From Bacteroidia bacterium (GTDB taxonomy: Bacteria > Bacteroidota > Bacteroidia > Bacteroidales > VadinHA17), in contig JAPLDX010000057.1 of the NCBI GenBank assembly GCA_026391215.1, forward strand, positions 1 to 45,095: 45,095 nt of DNA, written 5' to 3'. Below, piece after piece: positions 9,393 through 16,898 of this stretch. Both the position numbers and the translations under genes were made by a program. The notes beneath the pieces are model-generated. The model saw only the letters and a program-made list of their open reading frames with translations, was not told where the DNA came from and did not search any database. Position 1 is the stretch's first letter. Every line of letters starts with the position of its first letter.

Positions 9393-10825
9393 AAATTTTT
9401 AACTTCATTTACAAGATTCTGCAGAGAGGCTTTTGCATCCCCGAACAGCATTCTTGTCTTATCATGAAAGAACAGCATATTTTCAATAGCAGCATATCCT
9501 TTCCCCATTCCGCGTTTCATCACAATAATGTTCTTCGCATCCCGGGCTTTCACGATAGGCATACCATAAATCGGGCTTGACGGATCATCTTCTGCAGCCG
9601 GGTTTACAACATCGTTGGCGCCGATGACAACCAGCACATCGGTATTCGGCAGGTCAGGATTTATAACATCGCTTTCAATAAGCTGTTCATAAGGCACATC
9701 TGCCTCAGCGAGCAATACATTCATATGACCGGGCATTCGTCCGGCAACAGGGTGGATCGCGTACTTCACCTCCACTCCTTTTTCCTCCAAAAGTTTGTCG
9801 AGCTCATGACAGATGTGCTGAGCCTGCGCTACTGCAAGACCGTAACCCGGCACAATGACAACCTTTTTTGAGTAGCTCAGAAGCACTGCTGCATCCGACA
9901 GGGTAATCTCCTTGACAATACCTCCTCCGGCAACTGCAGCCTGTCCTCCTCCTCCGAAAACCCCGACTATGACATTCAGCAATGATCTGTTCATGGCCTT
10001 GCACATTAGTATCGTAAGTATTGTGCCGGCAGATCCAACGAGTATACCTCCAGTCAGCATAGCCTGGTTATTGTAAAGGAAGCCTCCCATAGCTGCGGCT
10101 ACACCAGTAAATGAGTTCAGAAGAGAGATCACTACAGGCATATCGGCTCCTCCGATAGGCATTACAAAAAGAACTCCGTAAACTACAGCAATTGCGAACA
10201 TTATATATATGTACGGAGTAAGCTCAGAGCTCGCCTGGACATCACGTGTCATTATGAAAATAATGAATCCTATCAGCACAGCCAGGATGGTAAGGTTCAC
10301 ATACTTCATTGCTTTTATCCTCATGTCACCGATCCATCCATCGAGCTTTCCAAATGCGATCATGCTGCCAGCCCATGATATCGTTCCTATCATAAGCCCA
10401 AGGAGGATAGCAAGGACATGACCATTAGACATTCCGCTTCTTGCAATCAGTTCGGGACTCACATGCGGGAATTCCATCATTGATATAAGTGCTGCAGCAG
10501 CGCCTCCCATTCCGTTGAAAAACGAAACCAGCTGCGGCATGGCAGTCATTTTGACTTTCTTAGCTATTACCCAGCCGATTATTGTTCCGATCACAATTGC
10601 ACCAAGTATCCAGGGAATGTTTCCGATAGGTTCGCCATCTTTTCTGTGAAACAGGATTGTTGCCACTATTGCAAAGACCATTCCGAAAGCAGCCAGGATA
10701 TTTCCTCTGCGGGCAGTAAGAGGATGGCTCAGCATTTTAAGCCCTAAAACAAAAAGTACAGAAGCCACAATATAAGTTATCTCAAGTATTGAGATACCAG
10801 AAGAGAATTGGGATATATCGTTCAT
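9389..10825 (-). CDS. pntB: NAD(P) transhydrogenase subunit beta
   Basis: A 478-residue inner-membrane subunit. The N-terminal half carries about nine hydrophobic helices (for example ILGAIVIGTIIGWVIAKK and the IGGADMPVVISLLNSFTGVAAAMGGF region) that form part of the proton channel. The C-terminal half (from about residue 300) is the NADP(H)-binding domain III, with VVIVPGYGLAVAQAQ, AIHPVAGRMPGHMNVLLAEA and VIGANDVVNPAA. With PntA and PntAB it couples hydride transfer between NADH and NADP+ to proton movement across the membrane. It lies 34 bases downstream of the small alpha-2 gene and overlaps the next gene, aminopeptidase P, by four bases. Confidence 0.97.
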   Translation of the reverse strand: MNDISQFSSGISILEITYIVASVLFVLGLKMLSHPLTARRGNILAAFGMVFAIVATILFHRKDGEPIGNIPWILGAIVIGTIIGWVIAKKVKMTAMPQLVSFFNGMGGAAAALISMMEFPHVSPELIARSGMSNGHVLAILLGLMIGTISWAGSMIAFGKLDGWIGDMRIKAMKYVNLTILAVLIGFIIFIMTRDVQASSELTPYIYIMFAIAVVYGVLFVMPIGGADMPVVISLLNSFTGVAAAMGGFLYNNQAMLTGGILVGSAGTILTILMCKAMNRSLLNVIVGVFGGGGQAAVAGGGIVKEITLSDAAVLLSYSKKVVIVPGYGLAVAQAQHICHELDKLLEEKGVEVKYAIHPVAGRMPGHMNVLLAEADVPYEQLIESDVINPDLPNTDVLVVIGANDVVNPAAEDDPSSPIYGMPIVKARDAKNIIVMKRGMGKGYAAIENMLFFHDKTRMLFGDAKASLQNLVNEVKNL

Positions 10826-10859
10826 TCAACTTATCTTTAGTATTTTACAATCGGGCTGC

Positions 10860-11168
10860 TTACTTTTTCTTTTTAAACATTTCCAGCATCCTGTCGGTAA
10901 CGACAAAACCGCCGACGACATTCAGAGTGCCAAGCACAACTGCAAGAAAGCCAAGGATCATTGATCCTGTTGTATCTGCATGTCCCATAACAATTATTGC
11001 ACCTATGATCACTACCCCGTGAATTGCATTGGCCCCTGACATTAATGGTGTATGAAGTATTGCCGGTACATGGCTTATAACCTCGATACCTAGAAAAATT
11101 GAAAGGATGACAATAAATATTGCCTCCCTGTGCTGTAAGATAAAGTTCAGGATATTTTCCATGGCCAA
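10860..11168 (-). CDS. pntAB: NAD(P) transhydrogenase subunit alpha part 2 (membrane segment)
   Basis: A 102-residue membrane protein equivalent to the C-terminal helices of E. coli PntA. Three or four hydrophobic segments are visible (AIFIVILSIFLGIEVI, AIHGVVIIGAIIVMGH, MILGFLAVVLGTLNVVGGFVV), with the family-typical HTPLMSGANAIHG stretch. It helps build the proton channel with PntB. It starts two bases after the stop of the NAD-binding subunit gene. Splitting the alpha subunit into two genes is common outside enterobacteria, so this is an ordinary three-gene arrangement. Confidence 0.95.
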   Translation of the reverse strand: MAMENILNFILQHREAIFIVILSIFLGIEVISHVPAILHTPLMSGANAIHGVVIIGAIIVMGHADTTGSMILGFLAVVLGTLNVVGGFVVTDRMLEMFKKKK

Positions 11169-11170
11169 AC

Positions 11171-12301
11171 CTATTTAATATTTAGCATTTGTTTCACTCT
11201 CTGGCATATATACTCCCCGGCATGTACAGCAGTTGTTCCATTGATAATTTCATCCTGCATGTTCAGGACAAGATTGCCTTCCTTATCGATCATTATCTTC
11301 AGCAGGTTTATAATATTGCTGCCGAACATCCTGCTTGCATCAGTTGACATATCTGAAGGATAGTCCGATTTACCTATGATTGTTACACCGTTTACGACCA
11401 CTATTTTCCCGTTCTCTGTAAGTTCGCAGTTGCCCCCTGTTGATGCAGCCAGGTCAACGATTATTGATCCGGGCTTCATTGCATTAACAGTCTCTTTAAG
11501 CAGAAGAACCGGTGCTTTTCTGCCCGGTATCTGAGCTGTAGCGATCACCACATCAGCGGCTTTAGCTCTCAGCTGGATCAGATCCTGCTGCTTTTTCTTA
11601 TACTCATCAGTCTGCTCTACCGCATAACCTCCGGCAGCAGAATCCTCTTTTGCGCCCTCTACTTCAATGAATTTGCCGCCCAAACTTTTTACCTCTTCTT
11701 TCACGGCCGATCTGACATCAAATACCTCAACGACAGCTCCAAGCTTTCTTGCTATTGCAATCGCCTGAAGACCGGCGACTCCCGCACCCAGAATCAGCAC
11801 ACGCGATGGTTTAATGGTTCCTGCAGCTGACATAAACATGGGGAAAAACCGCGGTGATAGAGAAGCTGCATGAAGAACTGCCTTATAACCCGAGACGGTA
11901 GCCATTGATGAAAGGATATCCATCGACTGTGCTCTTGTTGTCCGTGGGATAAGATCAAGAGCCAGTATAGTAAGTCCCTGCTTACGTGCTTTTTCCAGCC
12001 ATACGGCATTTTCAGAAGGATTGAGAACGGAACAGAGAACCTGCCCTTCCCTGCAGGACGTAATTTCTTCTTCAGGGATATGATCAACCGATAAAACAAC
12101 CGATGCTTGTGTTAAAATATCTTTTCTGGGAGAGATGGCAGCACCTGCAGATTTGTATTCTTCATCAAATGCGAAGGCATTTACTCCTGCATATTTCTCA
12201 ATGATTACATCAACTCCAAGTTTTTTCAGCGAAGCAGCTTCTCCCGGAAGCATAGCGACTCTCTTTTCAGTTTCCGATTCTTTTAATATTCCAACTATCA
12301 T
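11171..12301 (-). CDS. pntA: NAD(P) transhydrogenase subunit alpha part 1 (NAD-binding)
   Basis: A 376-residue peripheral subunit homologous to alanine dehydrogenase. It begins MIVGILKESETEKRVAMLPG, the conserved start of this family. The Rossmann fingerprint RVLILGAGVAGLQAIAIARKLGA is followed by EVFDVRSAVKEEVKSLGGKF. The segment IVDLAASTGGNCELT and the C-terminal LNMQDEIINGT region are also typical. It binds NAD(H) and exchanges hydride with the NADP-binding domain of PntB. It is the first gene of the four-gene operon. The upstream 59 bases contain AT-rich repeats and no clear TAnnTTTG box. Confidence 0.96.
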   Translation of the reverse strand: MIVGILKESETEKRVAMLPGEAASLKKLGVDVIIEKYAGVNAFAFDEEYKSAGAAISPRKDILTQASVVLSVDHIPEEEITSCREGQVLCSVLNPSENAVWLEKARKQGLTILALDLIPRTTRAQSMDILSSMATVSGYKAVLHAASLSPRFFPMFMSAAGTIKPSRVLILGAGVAGLQAIAIARKLGAVVEVFDVRSAVKEEVKSLGGKFIEVEGAKEDSAAGGYAVEQTDEYKKKQQDLIQLRAKAADVVIATAQIPGRKAPVLLLKETVNAMKPGSIIVDLAASTGGNCELTENGKIVVVNGVTIIGKSDYPSDMSTDASRMFGSNIINLLKIMIDKEGNLVLNMQDEIINGTTAVHAGEYICQRVKQMLNIK

Positions 12302-12330
12302 AACAAATTGTTCAAGGCTCAGGGATTGCT

Positions 12331-12359
12331 TTTGAATTTAAATTTTGAATTTTGAATTC
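12331..12359. repeat. Short AT-rich direct repeats (TTTTGAATT-like)
   Basis: Between pntA and the dipeptidyl peptidase gene, the motif TTTGAATT/TTTTGAATT occurs three times with small variations. It is a low-complexity tract rather than a recognisable operator. It sits just upstream of pntA and just downstream of the peptidase stop. Confidence 0.4.
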
Positions 12360-12360
12360 A

Positions 12361-14520
12361 TTATTTTCCAAAGAAGTTCTCCAGCCAGAATTTATTTCTT
12401 TCATTTTGTTCATGACTACCTTTTATACCTCTGACTCCATGGCGATTATCAGGGTACAACATAAACTGGAATGATTTTCCTTCTTCCTGAAGCTTTGAGA
12501 TAAGCCAGATTGAATTCTGCATATGAACGTTGTCGTCAATGTCGCCATGAGTCATAAACAACTTGCCCTTCAGGTTACTTGCAAAAGTAAGGGTAGAGCC
12601 ATCTTTATAGCCTTCCGGATTATCCTGCGGAGTATCCATAAAACGCTCTGTATAGATATTATCGTAAAGCCTGTAATCAGTAACTGAATATTGGGCAAAA
12701 CCATGAGTCCAGTAATCAGCTCCTTTTGTCAATGCAAGGCATGTCATATATCCGCCGTATGAACTTCCTGTGATCCCCATCCTTGCTCCGTCAACAAAAG
12801 GCTTTGCAATGAGCCACTTAACTGCGTCGGCATAATCGAGGATCTCCCATTTTCCAAGACAGCGGTACAGGTAATCGAGCCCCTTTTTGCCGAACTGTCC
12901 TGATCCGCGATGGTCCACAGTAAAGGTTATGATACCGTTCTGAGAATACCAGGAGGGATTGTTCTCCTCCCACCTGTTATTGACGTTCTTTGAATCCGGA
13001 CCTCCGTAGACAGTGAAAACAACAGGGTATTTCTGCGAAGGATCAAAATTAAGGGGGTAAATAATAATTGCAGGCATGCTGAATAATCCATCGGCTGTCG
13101 GGATCTTAACCAGTTCTGTCTTTGCATTTTTAGCCGGAGCCGGGCCGTCAAATTTATAAATCTCTTTTAAAAATTTCGCTTTTTTATCATATCCAACTAT
13201 TGAGCCCGGACTTGAAATGCTGCTCCAGGTATCAATATAATAACTTCCTTTTGGTGAGATACTTACTTTATGAGTTCCTTCACCCCTGGTTATCTGAAGC
13301 AGATTTTTACCATCAAGACCTGCCCTATATGCATGATTATCCGTCGATTCAGGCCCTGTTGCAGTAAAGTACACAGCATTAAGACTTTCATCTACCCGGC
13401 TTATTGAGTTCACCCTGAAATCAAAGTCGGTAAGCTGTGCAATCAAACGGCCATCCCAACCGTAATAATACAGATTCTCCCAGTCGTTTCTGTAGCTTCT
13501 GATAATGAACCCTGTTCCGTTATTCATCACATAAATATCTTCACGGAATTCCACCCATGTTTTTCGTGATTCCTCATATATCTGCGTATAATCGCCGGTT
13601 GTCGGATCCGCAAGGATGATCTGAAGATTATTCTGATCGCGGTTCACCACCTGTATAGCCAGCTTCCTGCTGTCAGGTGTCCAGAAAGGCCACGCAATGT
13701 ATTGATCAACAGTGTAATCTGTTTTAACCCAGACTGTTTTTGCTGATGCAATATCTGCAATTCCCATTTTCACTTTCGGATTCGGATCACCAGCCTTGGG
13801 GTAAGGCACCTGCTCCAGAAGCCCGTGGATTCCGTCTGCTTCATCAAGCCTGTTAAGCGTAAACAGAGGCACATCGCTTTCATCAGTCCTGAGATATGCA
13901 ATTTCAGAACCGTCAGGGGACCACCAGAATGCTGCATAACGGCTTGGCCTGCCAAGTATCTCTTCCATGTAGACCCATGATGAATAACCGTTATAGACCC
14001 TTTCCGAAGCATCACTGGTCAGCCTTATCTCCTTATTATTCACAAGATCAAACACATATAGATCTTTCTCCTTAGTATATGCAATTTTTGAACCTTCGGG
14101 AGAGAACCGGACATTCACCTCGGGAGAGCTGTCGCTCGTGATCTTCCGTAGCTCCTTATCGCCTTTTTTAAAATAGAACAGGTCGTTTTCCTTTACCAGG
14201 ACAGCGCTCTGCATGTCCGGACTGATCACATCGTTCGATTCCATGGTTACTCCCTGTGGCAGCGATTCGGCAAAAAGTTCCCGGTCGGGTTTTGCCGGAG
14301 GAACAACCTTACTTTTGCCTGTTTTTATATCGACATTCCGGATAACCGGATTTTTGTCGGCATCAAATGTCCGGATCAGATAATGAGTGTCATCGGTCCA
14401 TCCAAGAATGGCAACCTGGTTCAGGTTCCGCATTGGCATCTGCGCAAATGCCTGATTCCCTGTAATAAGCAATGGCAAAACAAAGGAAATGAGGATCTTA
14501 AATAATCTAATCTTATTCAT
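12361..14520 (-). CDS. Secreted dipeptidyl peptidase IV-like S9 family serine peptidase
   Basis: A 719-residue exported peptidase with a signal peptide (FVLPLLITGNQAFA). The N-terminal region (to about residue 450) is the DPP IV beta-propeller and contains YSSWVYMEEILGR, which resembles the conserved substrate-binding Glu-Glu region (YEEE in mammalian DPP IV). The C-terminal alpha/beta-hydrolase carries the triad Ser587 (GSSYGGYM), Asp663 (GDIDDNVH) and His694 (DNRHGVRG). The length fits family S9B. It should release N-terminal X-Pro or related dipeptides from peptides in the periplasm. It is divergent from an M28 peptidase gene 145 bases away, which suggests a common role in peptide scavenging. 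Exact substrate preference cannot be read from the sequence. Confidence 0.93.
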   Translation of the reverse strand: MNKIRLFKILISFVLPLLITGNQAFAQMPMRNLNQVAILGWTDDTHYLIRTFDADKNPVIRNVDIKTGKSKVVPPAKPDRELFAESLPQGVTMESNDVISPDMQSAVLVKENDLFYFKKGDKELRKITSDSSPEVNVRFSPEGSKIAYTKEKDLYVFDLVNNKEIRLTSDASERVYNGYSSWVYMEEILGRPSRYAAFWWSPDGSEIAYLRTDESDVPLFTLNRLDEADGIHGLLEQVPYPKAGDPNPKVKMGIADIASAKTVWVKTDYTVDQYIAWPFWTPDSRKLAIQVVNRDQNNLQIILADPTTGDYTQIYEESRKTWVEFREDIYVMNNGTGFIIRSYRNDWENLYYYGWDGRLIAQLTDFDFRVNSISRVDESLNAVYFTATGPESTDNHAYRAGLDGKNLLQITRGEGTHKVSISPKGSYYIDTWSSISSPGSIVGYDKKAKFLKEIYKFDGPAPAKNAKTELVKIPTADGLFSMPAIIIYPLNFDPSQKYPVVFTVYGGPDSKNVNNRWEENNPSWYSQNGIITFTVDHRGSGQFGKKGLDYLYRCLGKWEILDYADAVKWLIAKPFVDGARMGITGSSYGGYMTCLALTKGADYWTHGFAQYSVTDYRLYDNIYTERFMDTPQDNPEGYKDGSTLTFASNLKGKLFMTHGDIDDNVHMQNSIWLISKLQEEGKSFQFMLYPDNRHGVRGIKGSHEQNERNKFWLENFFGK

Positions 14521-14626
14521 GAATATTTATTTTAATACGTTATTGTTAGTAATAAGAATCGTAAAAATAAGAATAATGAACGGGTGTTTTATCAGCATGC
14601 TGCAGTTTTTTAAACATATTAGAATT

Positions 14627-14660
14627 TTAGATTAAATTTAACATTCTCTATTTAATCTAA
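14627..14660. promoter_or_regulatory. Perfect 11-base inverted repeat immediately upstream of the M28 peptidase start
   Basis: TTAGATTAAAT at 14627-14637 and its exact reverse complement ATTTAATCTAA at 14650-14660 are separated by 12 bases. The right arm ends five bases before the ATG at 14666. It could be an operator or an mRNA hairpin that limits translation initiation. It has no GC-rich stem or T-run, so a terminator is unlikely. The function is inferred only from position and symmetry. Confidence 0.5.
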
Positions 14661-14665
14661 GCCTA

Positions 14666-16303
14666 ATGAAGAAAATATTCTCTTTTTTTATTATTGTTTT
14701 AGTTCTGACTTCGTGTATAAGCAGAAAAAGTGACTTCAATAACGCTGTTAAGAGTATCACTATCAGTGATCTTGAAAGCTATACTGCAGAGCTGGGTAGT
14801 GACAAATTCTTGGGAAGAAAGCCGTTCACGGAAGGTGAAGCTATATCTGTAGGCTATCTTGCTGATCAGCTGAGGCTTATTGGTTTTGAACCTGCATTTG
14901 ACGGCAGTTATTTCCAGAAAGTTCCAATGGTTGAGATCGGCTCGACTGTGAATATGGTTACAATTACGAAATCATCAAAAAAGATATTCACTTTCAATGT
15001 ACCTGACGAAGCAGCTATTATTTCACCTCAGAACAAAAAAGATATAGTGATTGACAAGTCGGAAATGCTTTTTGCCGGTTTTGGAATCGTAGCACCGGAG
15101 TATGGTTGGAATGACTATGCTGACCTTGATGTGAAAGGAAAGACTGTGATCGTAATGGTCAATGATCCCGGACTTTACACGGGTGATTCTTTGCTTTTTA
15201 AAGGCAGGGAGATGACATATTACGGGAGATGGACGTATAAATATGAAGAGGCAGCCAGGCAGGGTGCGGCCGGTGTAATTATTATACATGAAGCGGAAGG
15301 CGCAGGTTACCAGTACACAATTCCCAGGAAGAGCTCTATAAGTCCCAGGCTTTATATTCAGAGTGCTGACTCAAATGAGTCTCTCTGCCAGTTCACAGGG
15401 TGGTTTTCATCCCAGGCTGCTGACAGGCTTTTCAATTCTACAGGCTATGATGTTAATAACCTTAGAATGGAGGCATGTAAAAAGGGCTTCAGGGGATTCC
15501 TGTTAGGAATGGAGATTTCCATGAACATCAACAATAGTCTCAGATATGATAAATCAGCCAATGTTGCTGGCATTCTGATAGGATCAAAAAATCCTGATGA
15601 GGCTGTAATATATACCGCTCACTGGGATCATTTCGGGATCGGCGAAAAGGAAAACGGGGATTCTATTTACAATGGAGCGGTAGACAACGGGACATCCATG
15701 GCCTGGGCACTGGCAATCGGTAAGGCATTTACTTCACTCAAAAATAAGCCTGAAAGAAGCATAATTTTACTCTTCCCGACAGCAGAAGAACAGGGACTTA
15801 TCGGTTCTGAATATTATACGGAACATCCTGTTGTCCCATTGAATAAAACAGTAGCATGCCTCAATAATGACGGGCTTTTACCAATTGGCAGGATGAAAGA
15901 TGTAACTATTACCGGGTATGGGCTGTCCGATCTCGACAGCCTGACCCGGATAGCTGCTGCTTCACAGGACAGGTATGTCATGGCAGATCCTGAATCGCAT
16001 ACAGGAATGTTCTTCAGGTCGGACCATTTCCCGTTCGCAGCCAGGGGAGTACCTTCATTATATGCCAAGGGAAATACAGAAAGCCTTGAATTTGGTAAAG
16101 ATTGGGCAACGGAACAAAGAAAGAATTATATTGAGAACATTTACCATCGTCCATCTGATAACTATGTTCCTGAAAAATTCAATTTTGAAGGTATTTCTGA
16201 AGATGCAGCCTTGGCTTTCAGGATTGGATACGACCTGGCTAATTCTGACTATTATCCAGAATGGAAGTCCGGTTCGGGATTTAAACGACTAAGAATCAAA
16301 TAA
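14666..16303 (+). CDS. M28 family metallopeptidase lipoprotein with PA domain
   Basis: A 545-residue lipoprotein (signal MKKIFSFFIIVLVLTSC, lipid Cys17). A PA-type insert (about residues 130-230, including LFAGFGIVAPEYGWNDYADLDVKGK and GAAGVIIIHE) precedes the catalytic Zn domain. Motifs include AHWDHFGIG (His319, Asp321), GAVDNGTSM, TAEEQGLIGSEYY with the general-base Glu and a ligand Glu, NNDG and FRSDHFPFA. This is the di-zinc aminopeptidase layout of family M28. The enzyme probably acts in the periplasm or at the surface on peptides; the residue preference is unknown. A perfect inverted repeat lies directly before its start. The next gene begins about 200 bases downstream behind its own regulatory region. 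Confidence 0.93.
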   Translation: MKKIFSFFIIVLVLTSCISRKSDFNNAVKSITISDLESYTAELGSDKFLGRKPFTEGEAISVGYLADQLRLIGFEPAFDGSYFQKVPMVEIGSTVNMVTITKSSKKIFTFNVPDEAAIISPQNKKDIVIDKSEMLFAGFGIVAPEYGWNDYADLDVKGKTVIVMVNDPGLYTGDSLLFKGREMTYYGRWTYKYEEAARQGAAGVIIIHEAEGAGYQYTIPRKSSISPRLYIQSADSNESLCQFTGWFSSQAADRLFNSTGYDVNNLRMEACKKGFRGFLLGMEISMNINNSLRYDKSANVAGILIGSKNPDEAVIYTAHWDHFGIGEKENGDSIYNGAVDNGTSMAWALAIGKAFTSLKNKPERSIILLFPTAEEQGLIGSEYYTEHPVVPLNKTVACLNNDGLLPIGRMKDVTITGYGLSDLDSLTRIAAASQDRYVMADPESHTGMFFRSDHFPFAARGVPSLYAKGNTESLEFGKDWATEQRKNYIENIYHRPSDNYVPEKFNFEGISEDAALAFRIGYDLANSDYYPEWKSGSGFKRLRIK

Positions 16304-16394
16304 ATAGTCATTTGTTTCAAAGTTGTGTTCCTTGAATAACAGAAAGAAAAATGATTTATCTCAGTTATTAGTAATATAGAAATGATTTAAAATA

Positions 16395-16429
16395 CTGTTA
16401 TTTTATTAACATTGTTATTTTATTAACAG
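16395..16429 (+). promoter_or_regulatory. Tandem Rex-like operators upstream of the hydrogenase operon
   Basis: Two adjacent 18-base dyads lie here. The first, CTGTTATTTTATTAACAT (16395-16412), is followed and overlapped by TTGTTATTTTATTAACAG (16412-16429). The shared 16-base core recurs exactly at a 17-base period. The second copy matches 12 of 14 defined positions of the Rex consensus TTGTTAANNNNTTAACAA, and the first matches 11. Rex is a repressor released by high NADH, and it is known to control fermentative and hydrogenase genes. The placement before an NADH-linked hydrogenase operon supports that reading. No rex gene is in the window. Confidence 0.6.
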
Positions 16430-16446
16430 ATAAAATATTAATTTTG
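16412..16446 (+). promoter_or_regulatory. Putative Bacteroidota-type promoter for the hydrogenase operon
   Basis: A -7 box TAATTTTG (16439-16446) fits TAnnTTTG. The best upstream element is TTG at 16412-16414, giving a spacing of 24, somewhat longer than usual. It overlaps the second Rex-like operator, which would suit repression by promoter occlusion. Transcription would start near 16453, leaving about 50 bases of leader. Confidence 0.4.
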
Positions 16447-16505
16447 CGACATAATCTGGAAATTATTCTGATTTATCTGCTTATACACTTGTAAATCAAG
16501 TAAAT

Positions 16506-16877
16506 ATGAAAACAATCAAATCACCGGCTGAACTTCAGAAAAGAAAAGCTGAAATCCTGCAAAGGATGAATGAAAAAGAAAAAATACGGATCAGGGTCCA
16601 CATGGGAACCAGCGGACAGGCATCCGGAGCAAAGGTAATTTATGATTTTCTCAAGCTGGAGCTTGAAAAGAGAAACATTGATGCAGTGGTAATAAGTACC
16701 GGGGATATGGGATACAGCTATGCAGAACCCACAATGGAGGTCACTCTCCCGGGAGAAGCTCCTGTTGTCTTCGGAAATGTCGACAAGCTTAAAGCTGATG
16801 AAATCATTGAAAAGTACATAAAGAACGGGGAGCTTGTTGACGGCATTCTTCCTGCTAATTATCGGGTTATCAACTAA
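16506..16877 (+). CDS. Cysteine-free thioredoxin-fold (2Fe-2S ferredoxin-like) protein of the hydrogenase operon
   Basis: A 123-residue soluble protein, first gene of the hydrogenase operon. After a charged helix of about 25 residues it has the layout of the NuoE/HydB thioredoxin-like [2Fe-2S] domain: beta strand, GTSGQASGAK, helix, then VVISTGDMGYSYAEP. It contains no cysteine at all. Aligned with the HydB N-terminus, the four ligands Cys11, Cys16, Cys48 and Cys52 are replaced by His32, Gly37, Asp67 and Ser71, so it cannot bind the usual cluster. Its conserved position and 21-base spacing to hydB suggest a structural or regulatory subunit of the complex. I do not know a characterised homologue; the function is inferred from fold resemblance and context. 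Confidence 0.8.
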   Translation: MKTIKSPAELQKRKAEILQRMNEKEKIRIRVHMGTSGQASGAKVIYDFLKLELEKRNIDAVVISTGDMGYSYAEPTMEVTLPGEAPVVFGNVDKLKADEIIEKYIKNGELVDGILPANYRVIN

Positions 16878-16884
16878 AATATTC

Positions 16885-16891
16885 AGGGAGG
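16885..16891 (+). promoter_or_regulatory. Strong Shine-Dalgarno before hydB
   Basis: AGGGAGG lies seven bases upstream of the hydB ATG at 16899. Such a strong site is unusual among the genes of this window and fixes the start of hydB. Confidence 0.6.
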
Positions 16892-16898
16892 CATAACC

